This document shows, in pieces, positions 10,801-20,000 of a stretch of DNA of 64,000 bases (positions are counted from its first letter, which is position 1; every line of letters starts with the position of its first letter). A model generated the notes under the pieces. It saw nothing but the letters and a program-made list of their open reading frames with translations, searched no databases and was not told the origin of the DNA. Source of the stretch: Casuarius casuarius (lineage: Eukaryota > Chordata > Aves > Casuariiformes > Casuariidae); contig PTFA01000193.1 in NCBI GenBank assembly GCA_003342895.1, forward strand, positions 1,116,905 through 1,180,904, given 5' to 3'. A program made the translations under genes and the position numbers.

Positions 10801-11948
10801 AACGTCTTCGTGTGGGAGCATCTCCAGGCCTACGAGGGCCCGTCCAAGGGCGCCTGGCTGGGCATGACGTTCAACCCCAAAGGTACGAAGGGAGCTGCGA
10901 GGTTTTAGAGCCCACCTCGGGCAGCGCCCGCGTCTGGGGAGCAGGGGAAGCCCCGGGCGGTCGAACCGGCATGAGGGGGATGGCGTCACGGTCACGTCAG
11001 GCTCTGCGTGCTCCTCCTGGAGCCAAACGCAGGCTCTGAGAGCAGGTAGCCACCGCTTTGAAGCCCCGGCTGCCACGCATCTCCCAGAGCGGCCCCGAGC
11101 ACCCGCTGGGTGCTGCGGGCTCAGGAAGAGGCGCTGCCTCCGCGGACGGCAGCACGTGGCACCTCCGCATCACCACTTTCTGGACGAGGGTGGAGATGGG
11201 CTGCCCCTCTTGGCCTCCCCAGCTGGCCGTGCACAGTGCCTTTCTTCTCCAGGAGGCACCTTGGTTTGGCATGACAACACCGCCGTGAACTACTCCAACT
11301 GGGGCCAGCACGACACGGGGCCCAGCATGCTCAGCCAGAACAGCTGCTACTGGATCCAGAGCAGCAACGGCGTGTGGCGCCTGGGCTCCTGCACCAACGT
11401 CACCATGGGCGTCATCTGCAAAATCCCCCGGGGTAAGGAGCTCCCCGAGGCCCTGTGGGGTCTTGTGCAGGGGCTGAACTGGGCTGCGGGGACAGCAGTG
11501 CAGGATGCGCCGGTGGGAGAGGGGACGGGCACCGTGGCCGCGCGCTGATCCGTGTCTTTATTCCCATTACAGTTGAGGAGAGCAGCTTTTCCCGGTCAGG
11601 TGAGTGGCACCGTGAGCCTGGGCTCAGCACCCACTCCCACCTGGGTGCGGGTGGGAGATCCCATCCCCGGGTGGCAGGCGGAGAGCGAACCGGGGCAGAT
11701 GCTGACACCCGTTTCCCCTCGCCGCAGCTCTGCCGGAGAACACGACCGCCATCGCGGTGGTGGTGCTGTCGACGCTGGCGCTGTGCGCGCTGCTGGGCAT
11801 GGCGGCGTACCTGTACAAGCGGCGGCGGAGCGCCGAGCGGGGCGCCTTCGAGAGCGCCCGCTACAGCCGCACCACCTCCAACCCCAGCGAATCCGCCGAG
11901 AAGAACATCCTGGTGTCGGACATGGAGATGAACGAGCAGCAAGACTAA
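1351..11948 (+). CDS. MRC2: MRC2 (Endo180/uPARAP) endocytic collagen receptor, C-terminal 23 exons, 5' part outside window
   Basis: Type I membrane receptor of the mannose receptor family; it recycles constitutively and takes up collagen for lysosomal breakdown. Exons: 1351-1505, 1762-1869, 4009-4124, 4244-4392, 4615-4832, 5412-5554, 5871-5973, 6245-6383, 6739-6774, 6973-7133, 7481-7548, 7655-7755, 7974-8119, 8454-8568, 8682-8839, 8949-9057, 9711-9949, 10026-10194, 10302-10451, 10763-10882, 11253-11432, 11573-11599, 11728-11948. All introns are GT-AG and the phases chain without a stop, giving 1042 residues. The translation aligns end to end with the human MRC2 I remember, including the ending SDMEMNEQQ. 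The signal peptide, ricin-type cysteine-rich domain, FNII domain, CTLD1 and the first half of CTLD2 lie upstream of the window. Other mannose-receptor paralogues (MRC1, PLA2R1, LY75) fit less well. Confidence 0.97.
1870..4008 (+). other. MRC2: Longest MRC2 intron in the window
   Basis: 2139-nt GC-rich intron between CTLD2 and CTLD3, with GTGAGG donor and CAG acceptor. Long open frames on both strands arise from CpG-rich composition, especially 3540-3960. I see no conserved exon or repeat in it. Confidence 0.7.
4009..4832 (+). CDS. MRC2: MRC2 CTLD3 and N-terminal start of CTLD4 (three exons)
   Basis: Exons 4009-4124, 4244-4392 and 4615-4832, after the longest MRC2 intron in the window (1870-4008). 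CTLD3 starts with the HSPSCYWL segment and ends at KYICRQ. A proline-rich linker (near 4740-4780) follows, then the opening of CTLD4 (SCPQGW...CYK). The calcium-site positions carry DQPG rather than EPN or QPD, so sugar binding is not expected. Confidence 0.95.
5103..5161. repeat. 22-bp tandem repeat, 2.7 copies, in MRC2 intron
   Basis: Units at 5103-5124, 5125-5146 and partial 5147-5161, each starting GCTCTGCTG and ending in an A-run. The first two differ at three positions. It lies in the intron 4833-5411. Confidence 0.85.
5412..6383 (+). CDS. MRC2: MRC2 CTLD4, main part (three exons)
   Basis: Exons 5412-5554, 5871-5973 and 6245-6383. The FWIGLN core and the DWICK terminal cysteine segment are present. 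An acidic DDDD stretch (near 6279-6290) matches the human domain. The region lacks EPN/WND, so the domain is structural or protein-binding rather than a lectin. Confidence 0.95.
6739..8119 (+). CDS. MRC2: MRC2 linker, CTLD5 and start of CTLD6 (five exons)
   Basis: Exons 6739-6774 (36-nt linker exon), 6973-7133, 7481-7548, 7655-7755 and 7974-8119. CTLD5 carries the WWIGLH core, FISWAPGKP in the long-loop region and PYICK at its end. A proline-rich, poorly conserved linker then leads into the GGCPRGW start of CTLD6. Phases across the 36-nt exon are 1-1, so skipping it would keep the frame. Confidence 0.94.
8250..8283. repeat. Perfect 17-bp tandem duplication in MRC2 intron
   Basis: ATGCACCTATGCATTAG occurs at 8250-8266 and again at 8267-8283 without mismatch, inside the intron 8120-8453. 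Two ATGCAT palindromes result. Confidence 0.9.
8454..9057 (+). CDS. MRC2: MRC2 CTLD6, main part (three exons)
   Basis: Exons 8454-8568, 8682-8839 and 8949-9057. The domain contains LWIGLH, SWAPGEPSG and GYICQ at the end. FTGRWDDRGC aligns with the human segment before the last cysteine pair. PGEP sits at the place of the EPN loop, so the sugar-binding motif is absent. Confidence 0.95.
9118..9604. repeat. Minisatellite of ~40-bp units in MRC2 intron
   Basis: The intron 9058-9710 is largely built of diverged units with the core CATGGGGGATCCAGCCCCAT followed by TGCACCCATCC and TGTGTCC. Core copies fall near 9126, 9167, 9208, 9244 and 9284, then more irregularly to 9590. The spacing is 36-41 bp at first and becomes longer. 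The array keeps several frames open on both strands; these frames are a by-product of the repeat. Confidence 0.9.
9711..10194 (+). CDS. MRC2: MRC2 proline-rich linker and CTLD7 (two exons)
   Basis: Exons 9711-9949 and 10026-10194, separated by a 76-nt intron. The first begins with a Pro/Ser-rich linker and continues with the conserved LQKPLRWHEALLLCES and LWIGLA segments. The second has NWQDGEPQQ and CDAKLQGAICK. The N-terminal disulphide pair is missing, as in human CTLD7. One extra cysteine occurs in GCCYMD at about 10110-10127, where the human protein as I recall it has a single Cys. Confidence 0.95.
10302..11432 (+). CDS. MRC2: MRC2 CTLD8 (three exons)
   Basis: Exons 10302-10451, 10763-10882 and 11253-11432. 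The membrane-proximal lectin-like domain: SCPKSL start, WIPFRDHCY, VFVWEHLQ, AWLGM, AVNYSNWG and CYWIQ, ending in GVICK. All three exons begin with 2 nt and end with 1 nt of split codons. N-x-S/T sites occur at NYS and at NVT near the end. Confidence 0.96.
11573..11948 (+). CDS. MRC2: MRC2 stalk, transmembrane helix, cytoplasmic tail and stop (two exons)
   Basis: Exon 11573-11599 (27 nt) encodes the juxtamembrane stalk. Exon 11728-11948 encodes the membrane span (about 11748-11816, AVVVLSTLALCALLGM) followed by a KRRRS stop-transfer cluster. The tail keeps the EKNILV segment. In mammalian Endo180 the Leu-Val pair of this segment (here 11910-11915) is the dihydrophobic endocytosis signal, with an upstream acidic residue. 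The RYSR tyrosine is also kept. Stop TAA at 11946-11948. Confidence 0.97.
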
Positions 11949-13028
11949 CGGCGGGGGGGGAGGCCGGGGCGGGAGGGGGCCGGGGGGGACGGAGGGCGCC
12001 GCACCACGCTGTCCCCGCGCCGGGTGTTGCAGCGGGGGCCCGGCGCGGGGCCGGCCGCGGGGTCCGCCTTGGCGCGGACGGGGCTTCGGCCACCCCCATC
12101 CTTCGGGTCGCTGCAGCCGTCTCTGGGCTCATCTGGTGGCGTCGACCGGGAGCTGGTCTGGAGCGGCCGTGGAGGCAGTTTCAGGGTTAAAATTTGAGAG
12201 GGAAGTTGCCCCCCAGTCAAAGAGCTTCCCCGCGGCTGGACCAGGCTCCGCGACGCCTTCCCCTCGGGAGGAGGTGGGCGCAGGTGTTCGGGGCCCTGCG
12301 ATGGCCCCGGGGGGGCTCATTCCCCCCTGAGGAAACGAGCTGGTGTCCGAGAAGACATCGCCTCCCGGGCAAGAGGTCTCCAAAGCCAATCTACCTCCCC
12401 TCCGCGCGCAGAGGTAAGGCCTCCCCCCTTGCCGAGCGCGCGCGAGCAGTGCCGGCGCCGGGCCTCGTCCGCCTCATTGCCTGCCTCCCGCGGCGCAGAC
12501 GCCCCGGCGACCTGAGCGCGGCAGCCCCCCGTCCCCCCCCAGAGCCGGGCCGCCCCGCCGCAGCTTCCCGTGCCTCCGGTCCCCTTCCCGAGCGGCTGCC
12601 CGCCTTCGTTCAGTGCCCGAGCCAAACCGCTGAGCGGTCCCTCCCGGCTGGCGCGGCCTCGGCGCCCCGGCAGCCATGTGCCCGCCCGCTCCATGGCTCC
12701 TTGCGATGGTTTCGGCCCGACCGCAGAATGCCCGGAGCAAGGAGCGGAGCAGCTCCCGGCCCCGAGGCCAGAGCTGCCGGGAGGGCCCGGCGCGGCGGGG
12801 CAGGACGCAGGGCCGCGTTCGCCGGCGGTGGCCCCGCGTAGGCCGCGTTCGCCAGCAGTGGCCCCGCGTAGGCCGCACCGGTGAGCGCGCGGGGAAGGTC
12901 GGGTGGGGGGGGGTTCCGCTTTGGAAGATTCGGTGATGTTTCGGAGGTCGTTCTTGTTTTTTAAGGAAACGATAGCTTTTTGCTATACTGTATTGAGTGC
13001 GTGCTGAATATATACCTTCTTTCACACA
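11949..13028 (+). other. MRC2: Probable MRC2 3'UTR
   Basis: No canonical AATAAA or ATTAAA occurs between the stop codon and about 14.1 kb. The best 3' end is AATATA at 13007-13012, followed by a GT-rich stretch at 13034-13050. This gives a 3'UTR of about 1.08 kb. The region is CpG-rich and includes a 30-bp tandem duplication at 12811-12870. Its extent is inferred. Confidence 0.5.
12811..12870. repeat. 30-bp tandem duplication in probable MRC2 3'UTR
   Basis: Copies at 12811-12840 and 12841-12870 differ at two bases (GGCGG versus AGCAG inside the unit). Both are CpG-rich. Confidence 0.9.
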
Positions 13029-13050
13029 GACGATGGGGTGTGTGTGGTTG
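13007..13050 (+). terminator. MRC2: Candidate MRC2 cleavage/polyadenylation site (variant AATATA plus GT-rich element)
   Basis: AATATA at 13007-13012 is a known weak variant of the poly(A) hexamer. A CACACA segment 10-20 nt downstream offers a cleavage point, and TGGGGTGTGTGTGGTTG at 13034-13050 is a strong downstream-element match. An upstream T-rich, TGTA-containing stretch (12955-12995) adds support. Not proven without transcript ends. Confidence 0.45.
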
Positions 13051-14103
13051 CCTGTTTCGCACGTATGCCAGGGCGGAGGAAGGCAGCGCGGGGGCTAAGC
13101 CCCCTCTTCCTCGCTCCGGAGCGGTGCAGTAGGAGACGCGTGGGGGTCCCGGGGCAGCGCCCGGAGCAGAGCCGTCCCGCTCCCCCGGCCCGGGCCGCAG
13201 CAGCCTCCCCTTTGCTGGGGTCGGGACGGAGGACGCCCGGGCGCGAGGGGGGGCCCCTGCGGGCAACGGGCCACCAAGAGCCCCGAGAGAGGTCTGGAGG
13301 GAGCCGGCAGAGCCCCTGCAAAAGCCACCGCGCGCTTCGCCCTCCGCCGCTGAGGTTTTGTGCTAAGGACAACAGGGAGCAGCTCGTTCATGACCTGCGT
13401 GGATTTTACTGTCTTGATTTCACTTAAGCTGGACATTGTTTAAGAAACTGTCAGTGGGCGGAAACAAGGGATTGCTGGATTTTTGTTTACTTTTTGGTAA
13501 TGCCCAGAAGCCGCCAGGACAGTGGCGAGGGGGAGAGCGTGGGGCTGCCCCGCTCCCCTTCCCCTGCCTTGGCTTCCTCAGCATCTCCTCCCCGAGGGCC
13601 TCGCTGCTCCAGAGCCCTTGGAGCGCCAGGCTGGGGCAAAACCCTCCGGGAAGTCCCGGCAGGAGGCTGAGGGTTAGGGCGGGATGCAAAGGGGCTGAAG
13701 AGCAACGCTGAGCTCCAGCCCGCAGCGTTGGGGCTCATTTAAAGCCCTGAGGTGGGCTCAGAGCCGGGACGGCCGTGAATTATCCGCCCCGAGAGGCAAG
13801 AAGTGCTGGGGGAGGTCAGAAAGGAGGTCCCGGAGCTCAGCGATGCGGGAGGAATCACACAGCCCTACCTGATAGCGCTTTTTTAAAGAGTTTTCTTTTC
13901 TCCTTGAACAATTTCATTCCTTTTCTCTTCTTTAGTTTCAAGAAAAGAAATCTGTACAAACCAGGGGAAATTCTGTACGAAAGGAATTCTGGCCTCTGTC
14001 GGCAGTGAGCAGGATGACGGGGGAAACACGTTTCTGGTTAAGTGGTATCTCCTATCACCATTAGAGTAATGTGAAGAATTGCTTAAAAGGACCCTGTCCA
14101 TTA

Positions 14104-14164
14104 TACATATATATATAAAAATATATATATATATATAGTTTTGCATTTTTTTTTTTTTTTTTTT
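14104..14164. repeat. (AT)n microsatellite and poly-T leading into assembly gap
   Basis: AT dinucleotide tract at 14104-14138, then poly-T from 14146 up to the first N at 14165. The low-complexity sequence probably caused the gap. Confidence 0.9.
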
Positions 14165-14328
14165 NNNNNNNNNNNNNNNNNNNNNNNNNNNNNNNNNNNN
14201 NNNNNNNNNNNNNNNNNNNNNNNNNNNNNNNNNNNNNNNNNNNNNNNNNNNNNNNNNNNNNNNNNNNNNNNNNNNNNNNNNNNNNNNNNNNNNNNNNNNN
14301 NNNNNNNNNNNNNNNNNNNNNNNNNNNN
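14165..14328. other. Assembly gap (164 N)
   Basis: Run of N. The size may be an estimate. Nothing can be said of its content. Confidence 0.99.
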
Positions 14329-14811
14329 ATAAGACTTGTCTTTCCCTGTGTCCCTGACAACTAAAGCTGAAGTACAACCTGCCTGGCTTTAGCAGGGGTG
14401 ACACAAAGACGGCCCAGGTGAGGGACATGTGTGTTGTATTAATTGCTGGGCATCATTTTGTTCTGTGTCCCTTGAGCAGGGTGGCTGGTTTGGGTTGTTT
14501 CTTTTTCAGAAAAGCCGGGGCCTTTGCAAGTCAATTATTTTGCATACTGAGAAATAGGGAACTGCTGCTGTCCTCAGTGCCGGGTCTCCCGAGCGCAGGG
14601 AGCACCGGCCTGCAGCTTCCCAGGTGTACTCAGTACCATGCTTCCCACTAGCTCGTGAGGAGCATCGGCACTGGAGCAATTTAATAATGAATTGATTGGT
14701 TTATTATTTGATTTGGGATGGTGAGAAGAGTGTTAGGGTCAAGGAAGAGCTAAGCATATAAAAATACCTCCCACTTTCTCCGTTAGTGGCAAGAACACAG
14801 AGAGTGCTTGT

Positions 14812-14862
14812 TTTATTGTCTCAATAAGGCCGTTTGATTTATTGTCTCAGTAAGGCCATTTG
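14812..14862. repeat. 26-bp tandem duplication
   Basis: TTTATTGTCTCAATAAGGCC at 14812 recurs at 14838 with A to G and G to A differences. It lies in AT-rich intergenic DNA. Confidence 0.85.
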
Positions 14863-17081
14863 TTTAGCTTTGAAGCTGAAAAAGCAGGAGGGCAGGCATT
14901 CATTTGCTAAGCCGGTTGCCTATCCTAGCAAGGAGCCCCTTACCATCACTGTGAAGGTCCATCAACCCTGAGTTTTTTTTTTAAAAAAACCCAACTTTTC
15001 CATGTTACTGATAAGAGTTGCATTGTTGCAACCAAAGCCACAAAACAAAGCTCCTAACTGCTCAGGGGCTGCTTTTGATGGTCCAGTCCCTCATAGCACA
15101 CCCTCTCCGTCATGCCACTTTGTAGGGATGCTGCTTGCTGCCCGCAGAAATGCAGCCAGCAGGCTCTTAACCCCCGACACCTTTTTGGCCTGAGCCCTGT
15201 TGCCTTTTCCCATCCAGGGCTTGAGCAGATTCCTAGCTCAGGCTGCTTCGAAGATCTGGGGATCAAACAGGGATGGTTTCATGCAGGAGAACGTTCTGAG
15301 CAGCTGCACATTGAATTCCTTTGGGAATTGTCCAGCGTGTGGAGGTGAGGACCAGCAGAGGCATCTCTTGCCACTTACATTATGGAAGGTGTCCAAGAGG
15401 CAATTTCAAAAGGAAAATCTCAACCGGCTGCACCTAACAGCCACTCCTGCTCATTAGCATTTGTACTGCATAGACCAAATTTTGCTTTGCTTTACACCCA
15501 GCAGTCTGCAGTGAGCGTACACAGAAGCCTAAGATTTGGGGGCCCATCTAAGTCGTACAGTTTTGCCTTTCCTTTGGTGAAAAACACAGAGCAAGTTCTT
15601 AAGAGTAGAAGCGCTAGGAATGTCTTTGAAGGGGCAGATTTTTCTTTATCTTTTGCAGAGCACTTCACCTGAGAGGTGAAGAGAAGCTGATGAGTTGGCA
15701 GGAAGGTCAGAGAGGGCCATACTGCTTAATTGCAAACAGCAGTGGAAATAATTCTGAGAGACACTACACTGCAATGAGGGAAAGGACATTTGAGTCATCC
15801 TCATTCTGGAATCGTAAATGTTTTCAGGATGACCTGACCTGAATTCAGGTAGGCAGTTTCTGTTCAAAGGAAGCCCAGCAAAATTTGCACTGCTGATTTT
15901 AACCGGTGAAGCTCAGAGTGCAATTTACTTGAAAATAAATGCAAGCTTTGGAGGAAATAGTAGTTTGTAGTAACCAAAAGCCCTTTCTCATGGAAATAAA
16001 CAGGCCCCTCCTTTTATCTATTTTTCTAAACTTGAATTGAATGAACTCACTTTAACGGAGTCATTAGAAAATTCCATGATGTCTGGTTCGGCCTAGGTTT
16101 ATCTGGAGAAGGATACTAAATGGCCTTGTTATTTTAATCCCTTTTAATTTCCCTACTGACTACTTATGTATCAGACAGAAGGGAAGGTGGCACCTCTGAG
16201 GCTGGCAACTAGGACGCTCTAAAATTAGTCAGCAGCAGGTGTGCTTCTCTCCAACCCCTGGATTGCAGACAAGTGGTAAGGTTTTTGGAGTCGAACTTCA
16301 GTTTTATTCTCAGAAACAATTTATACCATGCTAAGAAGTGCAATGCCTTGCAGTGGTCTTTGCAGAGAACACTGTATTCTGCCATATGCATGGACTCGTA
16401 GACTCCAGGGTGGGCCTCGTCTGGTGAGTGATCATCTAGGCTGCTCACCTAGCCTTAGGCTCCCATTTCAGTCAGTTCTGTTTGATACACTCAGTGGAGC
16501 TCAGGGCATGATTAATTCTCTAGTCTGTCTAAACTGGGTCAGACAAATGGTGACCTAAGGGGGCTTTTCTCTCAATTGATTAGAAAAGGAGGCTGGGGCA
16601 GCTAGCTGAAACGCAGCGTCTACACTGCAACATATCTGATGGGAGGTGAGCTGAATCCTGCCCTAACAGGCTAATTCCCTCAAGTTTGCACTGATAGGTG
16701 CCTAAGCAGGCCTAAGCTTAGGACTAGTTCAACAGCTGCACTGAATACTTTTAGACTTGCACTGTGATGGTCCCAGGATGCAGACCATGTGGGAGGGGAG
16801 GTGCTCAAATGTACGTGGGAGCCTTAGGGGACACCTAGCCCAGCAGCAGTTATGCCATACTTGGCTCTTCTGAACGCAGGCCAGATGTTTTGACTAGAAG
16901 CTATAGCAAGCAACATGGACTGAAAATGTGAGGGGGTGAGGAGCTTTTGGGCTGAGTCTGCTCTTTTCCACTCAGCTCTGACAAGGCATCAAAGTTCAAT
17001 AAGATTTAAGCCAGAAAAATACCAAATAAACTTTTAGAAATGAGGCTGGGTCTTCTAAATCAGTTTGAGAGCTGCTGCTTG

Positions 17082-17099
17082 TTTTTTTTTTTTTTTTTT
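17082..17099. repeat. Poly-T run (18)
   Basis: Uninterrupted T tract in intergenic DNA. No flanking element was recognised. Confidence 0.9.
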
Positions 17100-20000
17100 A
17101 TTCTAGATCTAGAAGGGTGCCAAACTCGTATAAATTCTGAATTGGTCAACTGCCTAAATTCAGTTCTGAATTCAACAGTTGAATCATCTGTCCTCTGTGG
17201 ATTTAGAGCAGTGTTTCTGAAGGTCAGAATTTAGTGCTGAATGTTCAGCAAAAAGAAAGCATTCAGTAGCTCTAGCACATCAAAGACTAGGGATTCCTCA
17301 GTGCTGCAGAATGCATACAGTGTGTATGGGTTGTGACTAGTGGACACTGCCTTTTAAAAGTAAAACTGCAGTTGGCAGCAGTTTTTATTTCACCCCCTGG
17401 TAAAAACTGCTACTCTGAAAAGAACCAGTTTGTACAAAATGAGTAACCACAAGATCTTTGTTTCCTCATTCCCAGAATCCAGCCATAAGTCTGACTCAGA
17501 AGTTATTAATCTTTGTTGGATAAGAAGGAATGCAATGTTCTGTGAATACAGTGTCTGCTTAGTAAGTAATTTTGTTCAAGAATCTACTAGGTACTTTTCA
17601 CTCTAGCTGGTTATTGGTCATGTAATAAAGTATAGTTCATGTTTCATAATTACCTTCTAATCCATGCAGTTAGTATGTAGTTTATAAGGACCAACTTGGA
17701 GACTAGTGAGCATAGCCATGAATGTGGATTGTGTTTCCAGTGACAGACAATAACCAGGACAATCTTAGGAAGCAGCATACGTGATACTAAGTGGCTCACA
17801 ACTGGCAAAATTACACCCTCTCATCATCTGCAGTAAAAGGAATTATCATTTATGAAGTAATATATTTTAAGTTCATTTGGACCTGAGGAGTTAGGAATAG
17901 TGTTAATGAGACAAGGAGTCAGAAGGTTCATGTACAAATCTGAGCATAACTTAAAAGAATTCCTACAGGAAATTTGTACTGATCAATCCAATCTTTTGCT
18001 AAGATACAAATGCTCCAGTCTTCTTGCTATATAGTGAAGCCTTCAGTCTCCTCCTTATCTTCCCTTCCAGCCAACAGCAATGTTTTCTAGTTGCTTAACA
18101 TGGATTCAACTCAGTGTCTTTTTTTGTCAGTATTTCCCTCTAATTTAAGTCAAAATCTGAGTAACTGGCTTTCTTAGGAAAGACTCTCTCTGTTCAGGCT
18201 ACGCTAATTGTCAAAAAAAGAGAACACTAGTAAGTAAATTCAAGAACTTTACTGAAAATTTGTCTCAGTCAAGGTGAAGGCAAGGCACTCGATGGTTTGT
18301 TGTTGTGTGTATCGAATCAACACATGTAAAAGTGTTTTGGACCTTTTGGTTGTAAGCTGTGTATATGATCACGTCACTTCATAAGCTCAAGCTCTATTCA
18401 GGAGAAATCTCAAAACCACAGTCTGTCAGTATTGTATGTGGCCCAAAACACACAGCAGAGGAACCACAGGCATCTCAGTAGCTTGTGATTTTAAAGATTA
18501 AAGGAAAAAAACACAAAGAACTTACTAGCCAAGTGTTTCCAATTAGGTTAGGCCATTTTAGGACATAATCAATAGAAACACCATGTTGATTTCGCTACTG
18601 CTTACCTTGACCTATGTTCTTTTAAAGTAACTATCAGTCAGTGTTTGGAGTTTTAAAGACATTGGTGGGACTATTTAAAGGACTTGTTTTAGTTTGGTGT
18701 AAAGCAGGAGAAAACATAAGGGGTATAGAAGACAGGGAAAAGGGCATTCCAGGTAAAGGCTTCTTAGTGGAATTCCAAGTCATGAGATGTTCTATCTGTT
18801 TCTCTCTGAGTCAGAATCTGTAAATGAAGAAAGAAGGACATTTTAGAATACCTTTCTTCATCAACAGGAAAAATAATAACTGAACTTAACAACATGAAAT
18901 GTCATTGCTTTAAGCTTTGAGTCTTTAGGAGTGATTCTATATCACTAAGTAATTAAAATGCTCCTAAGCATGGTTTTGTATTCTAAGAAGGGTGTCAGCA
19001 TAAGCAAGTAATTGCTATTTTTCCATGGCTTAGACTCTTAGCACTGGCTCACCTCATCACAACGAAAGGCAATATGCTAGTGCCAAAGGCAAATTTTGCT
19101 TTGGAGGAGGAATTTCTCACTTCTGGAGCTAATACCCCACACAGAGCCTGTACTACCTGCAGGAGCTCCTAGAAGAAATCAGATGTAATTAACCAACTAG
19201 TTACTAGGTGTCACTGTAGCACCACTTGATAGAAGTGAAAGAATCCTCCTTTGGCAAAACCCCATGGAAGGAGAATAAAGTCCAGCAAAGAATCTAAACT
19301 CCCTGCAGCTGAAAGAGGTTTGCTAAATTAGATGTATTATAAACATAAGATCTGAAGCCTTCCTCTAGAATGAAATAACTCACTTGGCATTTAGTATTGT
19401 TCCCAGGCATTAATAGTCTTTTTAATCCTGTTTATATATTTTATTTTTCCTGTAACTGAAAGGTTGAAATTCAGAAAAACCTTCATTCAGCAACAGCATT
19501 ATAGTTTCATACCTCATAATCATATCCTCAATAAACTGATCTACGAGACAACAAATAACTGTCATTCGTTGGTAAAACATGTATTTAAGATACGCATTCT
19601 CATTTTTCTGTTCACTAATCCTGGACAATGACATTGTAATAGAATGCAGAAGGTGGAGGAAAAGTGGCCGCCTTGGCCACAAGATGGCAATGCCATGTCT
19701 CTGGGGAATACTAACTTCCCAAGGTTAATACATGATTTATTTGTCAGAATACACTACTTTTGAAAGAAATAAAAAGTCCTTCCTACTGGCCTTTGAGTCC
19801 CTATTCTGTAGTTCAATTCAGCAGGCATGTATATCAGAAACGGTGAGTTAATCTCTTATTAGCCCATAATCATTATTTACACAACTTCTCTAAATATGGT
19901 GTTTACTTTGTTTAAATACTCATTACAAAATCAGAATTGGAACAAAGAAAATGATCTTTGACATGGATGTATATAGTATAACTTAGAGGTCAAAGTCAAG

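Noticed and set aside
19422..19682. 86-codon minus-strand frame considered as the MARCHF10 last exon
   Set aside because: It contains no LYLVLL-like core and lies beyond the AATAAA at 25355; the 25493-25636 exon fits in phase.
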